Positions 35,386 to 44,329 of a stretch of DNA of 64,000 bases are shown here, piece by piece. Under the pieces are notes generated by a model. It saw only the letters and a program-made list of their open reading frames with translations. It did no database searches and was not told the DNA's origin. The position numbers and the translations under genes were made by a program. Origin of the DNA: Enhygromyxa salina (GTDB lineage: Bacteria; Myxococcota_A; Polyangia; Nannocystales; Nannocystaceae); the NCBI RefSeq assembly GCF_000737335.2, contig NZ_JMCC02000030.1:15353-79352 (forward strand). Direction: 5' to 3'. The first letter of the stretch is position 1. Each line of letters begins with the position of its first letter.

Positions 35386-38300
35386 TCAGTCCAGCAGCGC
35401 CAACAGCTCCGCGCGCGTGATCGCGTGGGCCCCCGAGGCGTCCCCGACCGCGGTCTCGGCCAGCTTCCGCTTGCGATCCTGCAGGCTCAGGATCCGCTCT
35501 TCCACCGTATCTGTCGCAATCAAGCGATGCACCAATACGGGCTTGTCCTGCCCAATGCGGTGCGCACGATCAGCGGCCTGATCTTCTACAGCCGGATTCC
35601 ACCAAGGATCCAGCAAGAACACATTGTCCGCCGCGGTCAGGTTCAACCCAATACCGCCAGCCTTGAGCGACAGCAGCATCACCGGCGGCCCGCTGGGATC
35701 CTGAAATGCATCGACCACGCCCTGGCGGTCCCGGGTTGATCCATCCAAGCGCTCAAACCCGATCCCGCGGGCCCGCAGCGGCAGCTCGACGAGATCCAGC
35801 AGGCTGGTCCACTGCGAGAACACCAGCGCCTTGTGGCCCTCGTCAATCACCTCGTCGAGGGTCTCGAGCAGCAGCTGAATCTTCGAGCTGGGCGCCAGCG
35901 GATCTTTCGCCTTGGCCTTGCCGCCAGCCTCGGCCGCCCGCACACGCCCACCAGGCAGCAGCGCAGGGTGGCACGCAGCCTGCCGCAGCCGCAGCAGCGC
36001 CTCGAGCACCTGCATCACGTTGGCCCCGGTCGACAAGCTCTCGACCACCTGCTCTTGGGTCGCGGCCCGCACGGCGTCGTAGGTGCGCCGCTCGTCCACG
36101 CTCAGCTCACAGCGCAGCACGACATCGGTCCGCGGCGGCAGCTCGGTCGCGACCTCGGACTTGAGCCGACGCAGCACGAACGGGCGGATCCTTCGGCGCA
36201 GGCGGCCGGCGGCGTCGTCGTCCCCGACCGAGATCGGCTTGACGTAGCGATCCGTGAACTCCCCGCGTCCGCCCAGCAAGCCGGCCTGCAAGAAGTGAAA
36301 CTGGCTCCACAGATCCTCGAGGTGGTTCTCGACCGGGGTGCCCGTCAGCGCGACCTTGAAGCTGGCCTGCAGCTTGTAGGCCGCGCGCGCGACCTTGCTG
36401 GTCGGGTTCTTGATCGCCTGGGCCTCGTCGAGCACCGCGGTGTCCCAGACCCGCGCGCCAAGCAGCTCGATGTCGAGTCGCAAGATCGCGTAGGTGGTGA
36501 GCACGACGTCGGCCTCGTCGTCTAGGGTCCGGGTGGGGCCGTGGTACACGCTCGCGCGCAGGCCCGGACGGAAGCGCTCGATCTCCGCCTTCCAGTTGTG
36601 CAGCACGGAGGTCGGCGAGACCACCAAGGTCTGGCGCCGCACGCCCTCGTGCACGCCCTTGCGAAGCACACACAGGGTCTGAATGGTCTTGCCAAGACCC
36701 ATGTCGTCGGCGAGCAGACCGCCAAGCTCGACCTCGCGCAGGAACGAGAGCCAGTCGACACCGCGGCGCTGGTAGTCGCGCAGCTCGGCGTCTAGATCAG
36801 CAGGCAGCTGGGCCGGCGGGATCCGATCGAAGTTGCCGACCAACGCGGCGAGTCGATCGAACTCCGGTGGCGGGGCCTGGTCCAGCGCCTGGGCGAGCGC
36901 GGCGAGATCCAGGATCGCGGCCCGCTTGCCAGCCGTGTCGCGCTCGGCCGCGGTCGCCTCGCGGGCCGCGAGCAGATCCGCGACGAGGTGGCCGTGCTGG
37001 CTCATGAACCCCGCGGGGATCCGACCAAAGCCACCGCCGAGCAGCGGCGCGAACTCTTCGCCGCCCGCCCAGGCCCGGACCACCGCGAGACCATCGGCGC
37101 GACGCATGCCCTTGCGGACCCGCGCCAGGCCCCCGCGAAGATCATGCGGGTGCTCGTCGGTGTCGAGGCTGCCGAATTCATCGGGCTCGTCTGCGTCGTC
37201 GAGCGCGGCCGCGCCGACCGGGACGAAGTAGAGCTCGAACGCGCCGTCCTTGCCCAGGATCAGCTTGGGCTCGAGCGGCGCAGCTTCAAAGAAGTCTTCG
37301 TGGCCATCGCCCGCGAGCTCGAGCTCGGCCTCGCTCTGCTCGAGCAGCCGGCCAAGCTCGATCGCCTCGGTCGCGCCCAAGTTCTTGCGCACGCCAAGCT
37401 CGAGATCGAATTTCTCGCGCAGCCGCGAGCGCAGCAGCTTCTCGACCCGCAGATCCCGAACCGGTAGATCTGCGCCGCGCTGCTTGCCCTTGCGCTCGAG
37501 CAAGGTCAGGCGATCCCCGTCGGCCCGCGCGATCGGAGGATCGCCATACACGATCGTTGGCAGCACCTGCAGCGCGTCGCCGTCGCGCAGGGTCGTCAGC
37601 TGGATCCGCGGTCGGATCTTCACGCTGCCCGGCAGCCGCGGGGTGTCGATCGTGATCGGCAGCTGCTTGCGTAGCTCCGGCAGCAGCTGGCCGACGAGCG
37701 TGGCGACCTCGGCGTTGGCGAAGATCTGGCCCTTGCGCAGGGCCTCGAACAGCTCGGGGGCGAGCCCGTGCGATCCAATTGCGTGGAGCGTGCGACCCCG
37801 CCGGAGCGCCCCGTTCTCGTACAGCTCGTTGATCTCGGGATCCTGCTCGATCCGGGCCACGAACTCGCCGCCTTTGGTCTCGCTCACGCGCAGGCGCAGC
37901 CCCGAAGAAGGCTTGCCGAACTCGACCCTGCGCCCATCGAGCTGCACGTCGACCGCCCGCGACAGATACTCGAGCACGTCGGCCATGAGCTTGGGTGGGA
38001 TCTTGGCTTTGACCGCCGGCCCAAACCGCTGCTCGAACGCGCGGTCGGCCTTGTCTGCGGTGAACGGCGGCGCGCCGGGGACCTTGCCGCGCTCGAGCTT
38101 GGCGAGCGAGGCCGGCATCAAGACTTCGCTGCCCTCGTTGACCAGCACGCGGCGCAGCTTGAGCGGGCCCCGACGACTGCGCAGGCGGTAGCCAACGTGC
38201 GCGACTGGGGCTCGCGATTCGCCGGGCAGCGACTGGCCCTGCTTGCGGGCCTCGGCCAGGGCGATCGCCGCCGCCGCGACGTGCTCGCACGCCTCGGTTC

Positions 38301-38508
38301 GAGCGTCGCAGTCGCAGTCCCAGTCCTCGCCGCTGGGCTCGAGCGTGACCGTGTTCGCGGGCAAACCCGGGACCGACTCGACCCGGAAATCCAGCTCCTC
38401 GCCGCGGATCCGCAGCCCGTGCACCTTGCCCGCGCGCGCCGCCTTCACCGCGCGAGACCACTGAGCGGGAGAGCAGCCGTCACGGACGGTCTGGAGGTAA
38501 TCCTCCAC
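35386..38508 (-). CDS. SNF2-family helicase/translocase with SWIM zinc finger
   Basis: The 1040-aa protein has an N-terminal SWIM zinc finger (CDCDARTEACEH), then a long linker domain. The SNF2 ATPase has motif I DDMGLGKT, motif II DEAQ and motif III-like ALTGTP; the helicase C domain has ALVFSQW and a QAADRAHRIGQ arginine-finger region. This is the bacterial HepA/RapA-type SNF2 family that moves along double-stranded DNA and remodels protein-DNA complexes. It heads the minus-strand cluster (endonuclease V, ATPase, TOPRIM-like). SWIM-SNF2 genes are common in myxobacteria and may be housekeeping, so its membership of a defence unit is inference. Confidence 0.9.
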   Translation of the reverse strand: MEDYLQTVRDGCSPAQWSRAVKAARAGKVHGLRIRGEELDFRVESVPGLPANTVTLEPSGEDWDCDCDARTEACEHVAAAAIALAEARKQGQSLPGESRAPVAHVGYRLRSRRGPLKLRRVLVNEGSEVLMPASLAKLERGKVPGAPPFTADKADRAFEQRFGPAVKAKIPPKLMADVLEYLSRAVDVQLDGRRVEFGKPSSGLRLRVSETKGGEFVARIEQDPEINELYENGALRRGRTLHAIGSHGLAPELFEALRKGQIFANAEVATLVGQLLPELRKQLPITIDTPRLPGSVKIRPRIQLTTLRDGDALQVLPTIVYGDPPIARADGDRLTLLERKGKQRGADLPVRDLRVEKLLRSRLREKFDLELGVRKNLGATEAIELGRLLEQSEAELELAGDGHEDFFEAAPLEPKLILGKDGAFELYFVPVGAAALDDADEPDEFGSLDTDEHPHDLRGGLARVRKGMRRADGLAVVRAWAGGEEFAPLLGGGFGRIPAGFMSQHGHLVADLLAAREATAAERDTAGKRAAILDLAALAQALDQAPPPEFDRLAALVGNFDRIPPAQLPADLDAELRDYQRRGVDWLSFLREVELGGLLADDMGLGKTIQTLCVLRKGVHEGVRRQTLVVSPTSVLHNWKAEIERFRPGLRASVYHGPTRTLDDEADVVLTTYAILRLDIELLGARVWDTAVLDEAQAIKNPTSKVARAAYKLQASFKVALTGTPVENHLEDLWSQFHFLQAGLLGGRGEFTDRYVKPISVGDDDAAGRLRRRIRPFVLRRLKSEVATELPPRTDVVLRCELSVDERRTYDAVRAATQEQVVESLSTGANVMQVLEALLRLRQAACHPALLPGGRVRAAEAGGKAKAKDPLAPSSKIQLLLETLDEVIDEGHKALVFSQWTSLLDLVELPLRARGIGFERLDGSTRDRQGVVDAFQDPSGPPVMLLSLKAGGIGLNLTAADNVFLLDPWWNPAVEDQAADRAHRIGQDKPVLVHRLIATDTVEERILSLQDRKRKLAETAVGDASGAHAITRAELLALLD

Positions 38509-38781
38509 CAGCGACGGACATAGTCTGGCGCTGCGGCGCGGGCAAATGCGGCAGCTGCGCGCGCGGCTCTCGGGGCGTGTCTGCTTTCAACGATTATCTT
38601 TTAAAATCAAATAGTTACAGCTGAACCGGGGCGCCAATTTGGGGTACCTTCGCCGGTGAGGTCAGATCCCCCGACAGCGCGACTCACGTGAATCCGCGGG
38701 CCGCCACACCCTGGCCAAGCCAAGCCGCCCACGGGCGGGCCAGAAGCCCGGCCCGCACCTATAGTCCCCCTCGCAGCCCGC
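38509..38781. other. Divergent intergenic region with an AT-rich patch
   Basis: This 273-bp gap separates the SNF2 helicase and D-amino-acid oxidase genes, transcribed apart. At 38590-38623 there is an AT-rich patch, very unlike its surroundings and a good candidate for the promoter core of one or both genes. I cannot fix -35/-10 boxes with confidence. Confidence 0.4.
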
Positions 38782-39756
38782 ATGAGTACGCCCGAGATCA
38801 TCGTCATCGGTGCTGGCGTGTCCGGCCTGAGCTGCGCCATCGAGCTCGCGCGGGCGGGTCGGCGCGTGCAGGTCTGGACCGCCGTCGCGCCCGAGCAAAC
38901 CACGTCGAGCAAAGCGGCGGCGTTTTGGTACCCCTACCGCGTCGACCCGATCGAGCGCGTGGGTCCGTGGGCGGCGGTCGGCTACGAGCGCTTCGCGAGG
39001 ATCGCCGGCAACCTCACGCTTGGGCCCACGGCGGGCGTGATCATGCGCGAGGCGATCGAGGTGTTCCCCGAGCCCGTGCCGGATCCGCCGTGGTCGCGCT
39101 ACGTCGACATGTATCGCCACGCGATCCCCGAAGAGCTGCCGCCGGGCTACGGCCACGGCGTCGTGTTCGAGGCGCCCGTGATCGAGATGCCGCGCTACTT
39201 GCCGTGGTTGGTGACGGAGCTCGACAGGTACGGCGTCGAGATCGTGATCCGCCGGGTCGACTCGCTCTCGCCTGCCTTGGACTTAACGGGGGTCGTCGTC
39301 AACACGACGGGGCTCGGCGCCCGCGAGCTCGTGGGTGACGCGCGCGTGTACCCGGTCCGCGGGCAGACGGTTCGGCACCGACGCGGCGCGCTCGATCGGG
39401 TGTTGATCGACGAGCACTCGGCCCACGGGATCACCTACGTGATCCCCCGCGGCGACGACGTGGTGCTGGGTGGCGTCGCGCAGGAGCACGAAGAGTCGCT
39501 CGCCGAAGATCCCGCGCAGACCGTTGCGATCGTGGAGCGCTGCACCCGGATCGAACCACGGCTCGCGAGCACGCAGCGGCTTGGCGTCAGCGTGGGGTTG
39601 CGGCCGTGTCGCGACGAAGTCCGGCTCGACCAAGAAGTCCGCGACGGGCAGTTGATCGTCCACAACTACGGTCACGGCGGCTCGGGCGTGACCTTGTCGT
39701 GGGGCTGCGCCGAGGACGTCCAGCAGCGCGTCAGCGCGTGGCTGAAGCGCGAGTGA
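38782..39756 (+). CDS. D-amino-acid oxidase (FAD-dependent)
   Basis: The N-terminal dinucleotide fold IGAGVSGLSCA, the family-typical TTSSKAAAFW(Y)PY segment, VYPVRGQTV in the middle, and the C-terminal NYGHGGSGVTLSWG (FAD and substrate loop) are all diagnostic of D-amino-acid oxidase / D-aspartate oxidase. At 324 aa it is normal length for a soluble bacterial DAO. It converts D-amino acids to 2-oxo acids with release of ammonia and H2O2. In a predatory soil bacterium it could help use D-amino acids from prey peptidoglycan; that is inference. It is convergent with the next gene, with one base between the stops. Confidence 0.9.
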   Translation: MSTPEIIVIGAGVSGLSCAIELARAGRRVQVWTAVAPEQTTSSKAAAFWYPYRVDPIERVGPWAAVGYERFARIAGNLTLGPTAGVIMREAIEVFPEPVPDPPWSRYVDMYRHAIPEELPPGYGHGVVFEAPVIEMPRYLPWLVTELDRYGVEIVIRRVDSLSPALDLTGVVVNTTGLGARELVGDARVYPVRGQTVRHRRGALDRVLIDEHSAHGITYVIPRGDDVVLGGVAQEHEESLAEDPAQTVAIVERCTRIEPRLASTQRLGVSVGLRPCRDEVRLDQEVRDGQLIVHNYGHGGSGVTLSWGCAEDVQQRVSAWLKRE

Positions 39757-39757
39757 G

Positions 39758-40360
39758 CTACTGCTCCGCGAGCAGCTCCTGAAAGGTCCAGGTGTTCTGA
39801 CCATGGTTGTGCAGGTGAAGCACGACCTCGGACCCGGCCGGCGCGCTGACGGGTGACTCGAACACCTCCGAGTAGACCTGCGCCTCGCCGGGGATCGCCA
39901 CGTTGTCCTCCCACACGAGCTCGCCGTTGACCAAGATCGCAATGTGAGCAGACGCCGGCGATGGCGCGACCAGGTCGAAGTAGTAGAGACCCAGCTTCAC
40001 CGGCTGGCCGACCTCGAGCGCGACCAAGCTGGGCTGACGCAGCGCCAAGTAATTGCAATTGTTGGTGTCGATCTCGAGCTTTTCGTCCTCGCGGTACCAG
40101 CCGGCGAGCCCGCACGTGACCGTGACCGGGCGGTGATCTGCGAGCGGATCTGCGACGGCGTCGACCGCCTGCCACTGCGCGTTATCGACGATCGCCACCA
40201 ACTCGCCGGTACCGCCCGACTCGCTGTCCTCGGTCTGGCCCGTGCTCAGCGTGTCTGCGCTCATGGCTTCCGAGCTGTCTTTGGCGCTCGCACCCTCACA
40301 GCCCCCGACCCACCCAAGGCCAAACACCAGACACACCGGAAGGGCCTTGGCCGCCAACAC
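39758..40360 (-). CDS. Hypothetical lipoprotein (200 aa)
   Basis: The GTG at 40360 is chosen because it directly precedes a lipoprotein signal peptide ending in WVGGC. The frame upstream to 40609 is antisense to the start of the copper monooxygenase gene and codes a Ser-Pro repeat (the shadow of its Gly-Asp linker). The mature part has an acidic Ser/Thr/Glu linker and a beta-sandwich-like domain of about 130 residues with two Cys. No family is named. It is divergent from the monooxygenase gene with a short shared upstream region. Confidence 0.6.
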   Translation of the reverse strand: MLAAKALPVCLVFGLGWVGGCEGASAKDSSEAMSADTLSTGQTEDSESGGTGELVAIVDNAQWQAVDAVADPLADHRPVTVTCGLAGWYREDEKLEIDTNNCNYLALRQPSLVALEVGQPVKLGLYYFDLVAPSPASAHIAILVNGELVWEDNVAIPGEAQVYSEVFESPVSAPAGSEVVLHLHNHGQNTWTFQELLAEQ

Positions 40361-40427
40361 GCGCGGAGCATAGCTGTTTTCAGAAGCTATGCAGCCCGCC
40401 GCCCCGCTGATACCGTGCGTCCGTACG

Positions 40428-41882
40428 ATGCTGCGCCTGAACCGACGACTCTCCATTGGCTTCGCCCTTCTCGCGCTCGCGCCGGCCTGCGCTGAAGTCC
40501 CCAGCACAGCGGAAGGCGACAGCACCGATACAGAGTCCGGCGATGGTGACGGTGACGGCGACGGCGACGGTGAAGGGCTCGCGCAAGAGACCACGTGGCA
40601 CCAACACATCGCGCCGCTAATGATGGAGAAGTGCGGCCAATGTCACCGCGCAGATGGCATCGGCCCGTTCACGCTGGTCGACTACGACGCCGCCGCGTCG
40701 TGGGCACCGCTCGCGCTCGAGGCCGTGGAGTCCGGTCAGATGCCCCCGTGGGGCGCCGACGAGACCGAAGAGTGCGTCCCGCGGCACCCCTTCAAGGACG
40801 ATCCGCGCCTGACCGATGATCAGCTCGCGCTGTTCGCCGACTGGATCATCGACGGCACCCCCGAGGGTGATCCGGCCACGGCCGCCCCGATCCCGGAGCT
40901 GGCCTCGATCAAGCTCGACGACGCGGATCTGCGCCTGACGATCCCGGGCGACATCGAGGTCAAGCCAGGCGCCGACCAGTTTTGGTGCTTCGTGCTCGAC
41001 CCCGGGTTCACCGAGACCACCTTCATCGACGCCACGCAGGTGGTCGCGGGCAACGACAAGGTCGTCCACCACGTGCTCGTCTACGTCGACGAGAGCGGCC
41101 AGGCCGAGCAGCTGGCCGGCGATGATGGTCGCTACGAGTGCTTCGGCGGCCCCGGTCTTGGTCAGCCCACGCTGATCAGCGCGTGGGCTCCGGGCGTCCC
41201 GCCCAACCGCATGCCCGAGCAAGTCGCGATGAACGTCGCCGCCGGGGCCAAGGTCGTCGTCAATGTCCACTACCACCCAACCGGCGTGGACGAGGTCGAC
41301 ACCGGGACCTCGCTCGACATTCGGTTCTCAAAGGGCGCGCCGCTGTACCTTGGGCAGCTCGCGCTGATCGGCAACTTCGGCGCGCTCGGTGGTGGCATGG
41401 GCCTGCAGCCTGGGCCCAACGACTCGGGCTCGGCGGCGGAGTTTCGGATCCCCGCTGGCGTTGACGATCATACCGAGACCATGATCTTCGCGCTGCCCGA
41501 CCAGGTGCCGGACCTCAAGATCTTCTCAACCGGCACCCACATGCACTACGTGGGCACGGACATGCTGATCGGCCTCGATCGCCTCGAGCCCGAGGAAGGC
41601 ACTGGCATCAAGCAAGAGTGCTTGGTTCAGACGCCCCACTACAGCTTCGAGTGGCAGCGCGGCTATGCGTTTGACGCCCCGCTCTCGGAGGTGCCAACCG
41701 CCAAGGCCGGCGACTACCTGTACATGCGCTGCAAGTACAACAACAGCATGTCCAACCCCTTCGTGGTCGAGGCGCTCGCGGATCAGGGGCTCGACGCGCC
41801 GATCGATGTGTTCTTGGGCGAAGAGACCCTCGACGAGATGTGCCTTGGCGTGTTCGGGATCGCGTTCTCGATCGTGCCCTGA
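40428..41882 (+). CDS. Lipoprotein fusing cytochrome c to a PHM-like copper monooxygenase
   Basis: A lipobox ending at cysteine 21, a Gly-Asp linker (about 37-49), then a cytochrome c domain with CGQCH (69-73) and a Met in MPPW. Behind it is a domain like the copper type II ascorbate-dependent monooxygenases. It has HH at 214-215, HYH at 281-283, HMH at 371-373 and a Met near 379, the ligand types expected for the CuH and CuM sites. The heme could supply electrons directly to the copper sites, replacing ascorbate; that is inference. The start is the ATG at 40428 (the extension to 40389 is not needed). Substrate unknown. Confidence 0.85.
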   Translation: MLRLNRRLSIGFALLALAPACAEVPSTAEGDSTDTESGDGDGDGDGDGEGLAQETTWHQHIAPLMMEKCGQCHRADGIGPFTLVDYDAAASWAPLALEAVESGQMPPWGADETEECVPRHPFKDDPRLTDDQLALFADWIIDGTPEGDPATAAPIPELASIKLDDADLRLTIPGDIEVKPGADQFWCFVLDPGFTETTFIDATQVVAGNDKVVHHVLVYVDESGQAEQLAGDDGRYECFGGPGLGQPTLISAWAPGVPPNRMPEQVAMNVAAGAKVVVNVHYHPTGVDEVDTGTSLDIRFSKGAPLYLGQLALIGNFGALGGGMGLQPGPNDSGSAAEFRIPAGVDDHTETMIFALPDQVPDLKIFSTGTHMHYVGTDMLIGLDRLEPEEGTGIKQECLVQTPHYSFEWQRGYAFDAPLSEVPTAKAGDYLYMRCKYNNSMSNPFVVEALADQGLDAPIDVFLGEETLDEMCLGVFGIAFSIVP

Positions 41883-41891
41883 CCCCGACCT

Positions 41892-42983
41892 TCATGATGT
41901 TGCGCGCGGCGGCGATATAATTCGTCGGCCGCCGACGATGAGCAGCCCCGCGGCCATCAGCTCGAGCACGCCGTGAAATCGAGCGAAGCGCAGGTAGCCG
42001 GTCCGCGCTTGGGTCAGATCCACGCAGGCCCAGATCGCCAGGCCGATCGCGGCGAGCGTGAACAGGCCCAACACCCACGGCGAGAGCTCGCCGCACAGCG
42101 CCCGATAGCTGGCCCGGAAGGTTCGCGGCGTCGGGCGGTCGCGGTCGTCCTCGGGCACCAGGCGCAGCCACACGCCATAGTGAACCGACTGGGCAAAGCA
42201 GTAGAGCAGGACCACGCGCAGCGCCCATGGATCGTGAAGCGTGGGGGCCAGCGTTGCGACGTGGGTGCGCGCGTCTAGACCCGCCGGGATCCCAGCGGCG
42301 AGCCCCGCCGACCACACGAAGTCACCCAGGCCAAGGGTCAGTCCAAGGCTCACGAGCACGAAGGTGGCCAACACCGCGAGGTGCAGCTTGCCTTCGCGCG
42401 GGCGCCAGGCCGCCCACAGCCCGACCGCCACGAAGTTGTGCGCGTGGGCGAAGATCAGATCCGCGGTCACCCCCAGCGCGCGGGCACCCACGGCGAGACC
42501 AAGCGCAGCGGCCACTACAGCGATCCTTCGGGCCGCGCCGCCGTCGATCACCAGCGCGCTCGCGGCCACCCCGAGCAAGCCGACCTCCAGCGGCGCGCCC
42601 ACCCCAACGGCGAACAGCGGGACCCCAGCGGTCAGCCACAGCCGGCGATCACGGTGCCAGCCCGGCCGGACCACGCAGTAGCGAAGATCCGCGAGCAGGT
42701 GCGGAACCCCCAGCACGATCGGCCCGAGCGCCAGCATCCACAGCGGGGCGAGCAAGCTGGCGAGCAGCGCAACGATCACGACCGACACACCGATCACGCC
42801 GACCCGCAGGTCGCGGGTGCCTGCCAGGCGACTGGAGATCGGCATCGTGGCCCGAAGCAGGCGCACGCGCACGCGATCGATCGGCGCGAGCGCGCGCTCG
42901 AGAGGATCGCTGAGTGCCCGGTCCACGACCGCCACGATAACCGACGACCGACCGAGGCGTCGCCCGTGTTCGCGGCCGGTCAA
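41892..42983 (-). CDS. Polytopic membrane protein (363 aa)
   Basis: About nine hydrophobic segments and little soluble sequence make this an integral inner-membrane protein. Conserved-looking His positions occur in or next to helices: GVPHLLADL, AHAHNFVAV, SVHYGVW and RFHGVLEL. Membrane-embedded His sets are reminiscent of the Brp/Blh carotenoid-dioxygenase-like family, but I would not assign it on that alone. The start could be any of several in the first 50 residues, because the first hydrophobic segment begins near residue 60. It ends 9 bp from the monooxygenase gene, convergently. Confidence 0.7.
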   Translation of the reverse strand: MTGREHGRRLGRSSVIVAVVDRALSDPLERALAPIDRVRVRLLRATMPISSRLAGTRDLRVGVIGVSVVIVALLASLLAPLWMLALGPIVLGVPHLLADLRYCVVRPGWHRDRRLWLTAGVPLFAVGVGAPLEVGLLGVAASALVIDGGAARRIAVVAAALGLAVGARALGVTADLIFAHAHNFVAVGLWAAWRPREGKLHLAVLATFVLVSLGLTLGLGDFVWSAGLAAGIPAGLDARTHVATLAPTLHDPWALRVVLLYCFAQSVHYGVWLRLVPEDDRDRPTPRTFRASYRALCGELSPWVLGLFTLAAIGLAIWACVDLTQARTGYLRFARFHGVLELMAAGLLIVGGRRIISPPRATS

Positions 42984-43011
42984 GCACCGCGCGCGCCCAA
43001 GCGGGCAACCC

Positions 43012-43773
43012 TCACTTGCGAAACACCAACATGTAGTTCTCGTCGAGCGGGACCTGCTCGATCTCGCGATCGAGCACGAAGCCCGCGGCCGTGACCTCGG
43101 CGGTCAGCGTGGCTTGGTCCTGGCGCACGTGCTTCATCATGCGCGCCGAGGTCTTGCCGGGGATCCGATCGAACTCGACGATCACCAGCTGCCCCCCAGG
43201 TCGCAGCGCGCGAAACAAGGTGGGCAGATACACCTTGGGGTACTCGATGTGATGATAGACGTCGCACATGAACATGAGGTCGACGCTGTCCGGCTCGAGC
43301 CCGACATCGGTCGCGCTGGCCATGACGATCTGCACGTTGGTCAGGCCCTCGGCCGCGGCCCGGTCACGCAGATGGGCTGCGAACTCCGGGACGAGCTCGA
43401 CCGCGAGCAGCCGACCGGACGCCCCCACGCCGCCGCTCAGCGCCGCCAAGAAGGCTCCGGTCCCCGCGCCGATGTCGGCGACCGTGATCCCGGGCGTGAG
43501 CTCGAGCGCCGCGACGATCTCATCGCGCGCGGCGATCACCTCGCGCCGCTCGGCCTCGAGCGTGTCGGTCCACACCTGCACGGCGTCGGGTTGGAAGTAG
43601 CGGTCGTTGATCCCCGGGTGCACGCTGGCGAGCCCGTCCGACGATCGTTCAGTCGGGGGTTCGGTCGGCGACTCCGCCGGGACCGCGGTGCGCGGGCGCT
43701 GGCTGCAGCCAAGCAGCAAGGCCAGCGACACCGCGAGCACCGGATGAACCAACAATGAAGGCCACGCGCGCAT
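43012..43773 (-). CDS. Lipoprotein with class I SAM-dependent methyltransferase domain
   Basis: The ATG at 43773 gives a lipoprotein signal ending in LLLGC; the frame extends to 43887, but that part is not leader-like. The rest is a complete class I methyltransferase: VADIGAGTGAF (SAM-binding motif I), AVELVPE (post-I acidic), CDVYHHI (motif IV region) and ALRPGGQLVIVEF. A cytoplasmic cofactor domain behind an export and lipid signal is odd, because SAM is not expected outside the cytoplasm. Either the leader acts as a simple anchor or the fold is reused for another ligand. Confidence 0.8.
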   Translation of the reverse strand: MRAWPSLLVHPVLAVSLALLLGCSQRPRTAVPAESPTEPPTERSSDGLASVHPGINDRYFQPDAVQVWTDTLEAERREVIAARDEIVAALELTPGITVADIGAGTGAFLAALSGGVGASGRLLAVELVPEFAAHLRDRAAAEGLTNVQIVMASATDVGLEPDSVDLMFMCDVYHHIEYPKVYLPTLFRALRPGGQLVIVEFDRIPGKTSARMMKHVRQDQATLTAEVTAAGFVLDREIEQVPLDENYMLVFRK

Positions 43774-43899
43774 GCGGTCACATGCTACCTCCCCGCTGCT
43801 GCCGACGTGCGTGCCTGCGTGGCCCCGCCGGCAGGGCCGCGTGTGCGCGACGAGGAGCCCCTTGTCAGCCACGCCCCCGCGAGCCATGCTCGCCGCGCC

Positions 43900-44259
43900 A
43901 TGGCTGATCAGCTACAGGACGCGGTGCTCGCCATCGTCGAAGCCCACGCCGAGACCGGCGTGACGATGGGGAAGATCGTCGACCGCCTCGTCGCCGACGG
44001 CGGGCAGGAACAAGAGGTCGAGCTCGCGATCTGGCGGCTGATGCAGCGCCGCCGCCTGACGCCAAACGGGTTCTCGTGTCGCAAGGTCCGCAAGCCCAGC
44101 CAGAGCGGACGCGGCGCAGAGACCCGCACCTACGAGTTCGTGCTGATCCCCTGGTCGCCAGCGCTCGACGCCCAGCTCGAGCTGGATCTGGATGGCCCGG
44201 GTTCGCCATCAGCGAGCGGTCGCGCGCCCGTCAAGGACGCATCGGCGGCCAAGCGCTGA
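43900..44259 (+). CDS. Small winged-helix-like protein (119 aa)
   Basis: The ATG at 43900 is preferred to the extension from 43807. The first 85 residues are helix-rich with a TMGKIVDRL helix and an LTPNGFSCRK strand turn, compatible with a winged-helix DNA-binding fold. The tail is Pro/Ser/Ala-rich. It lies between the divergent methyltransferase gene and dusC and may be a local regulator. No family is recognised. Confidence 0.55.
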   Translation: MADQLQDAVLAIVEAHAETGVTMGKIVDRLVADGGQEQEVELAIWRLMQRRRLTPNGFSCRKVRKPSQSGRGAETRTYEFVLIPWSPALDAQLELDLDGPGSPSASGRAPVKDASAAKR

Positions 44260-44329
44260 TCCGCAAAGTCCCGATCAACCGTCGAATTGGCCAAGAAAAT
44301 CGGCCAGTTTTGAATTTGAGGTCTGCGTG

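Noticed and set aside
40361..40609. N-terminal extension of the 39758-40360 gene with a Ser-Pro repeat
   Set aside because: The repeat is the reverse reading of the Gly-Asp linker of the divergent copper monooxygenase gene; the lipoprotein leader begins at 40360.
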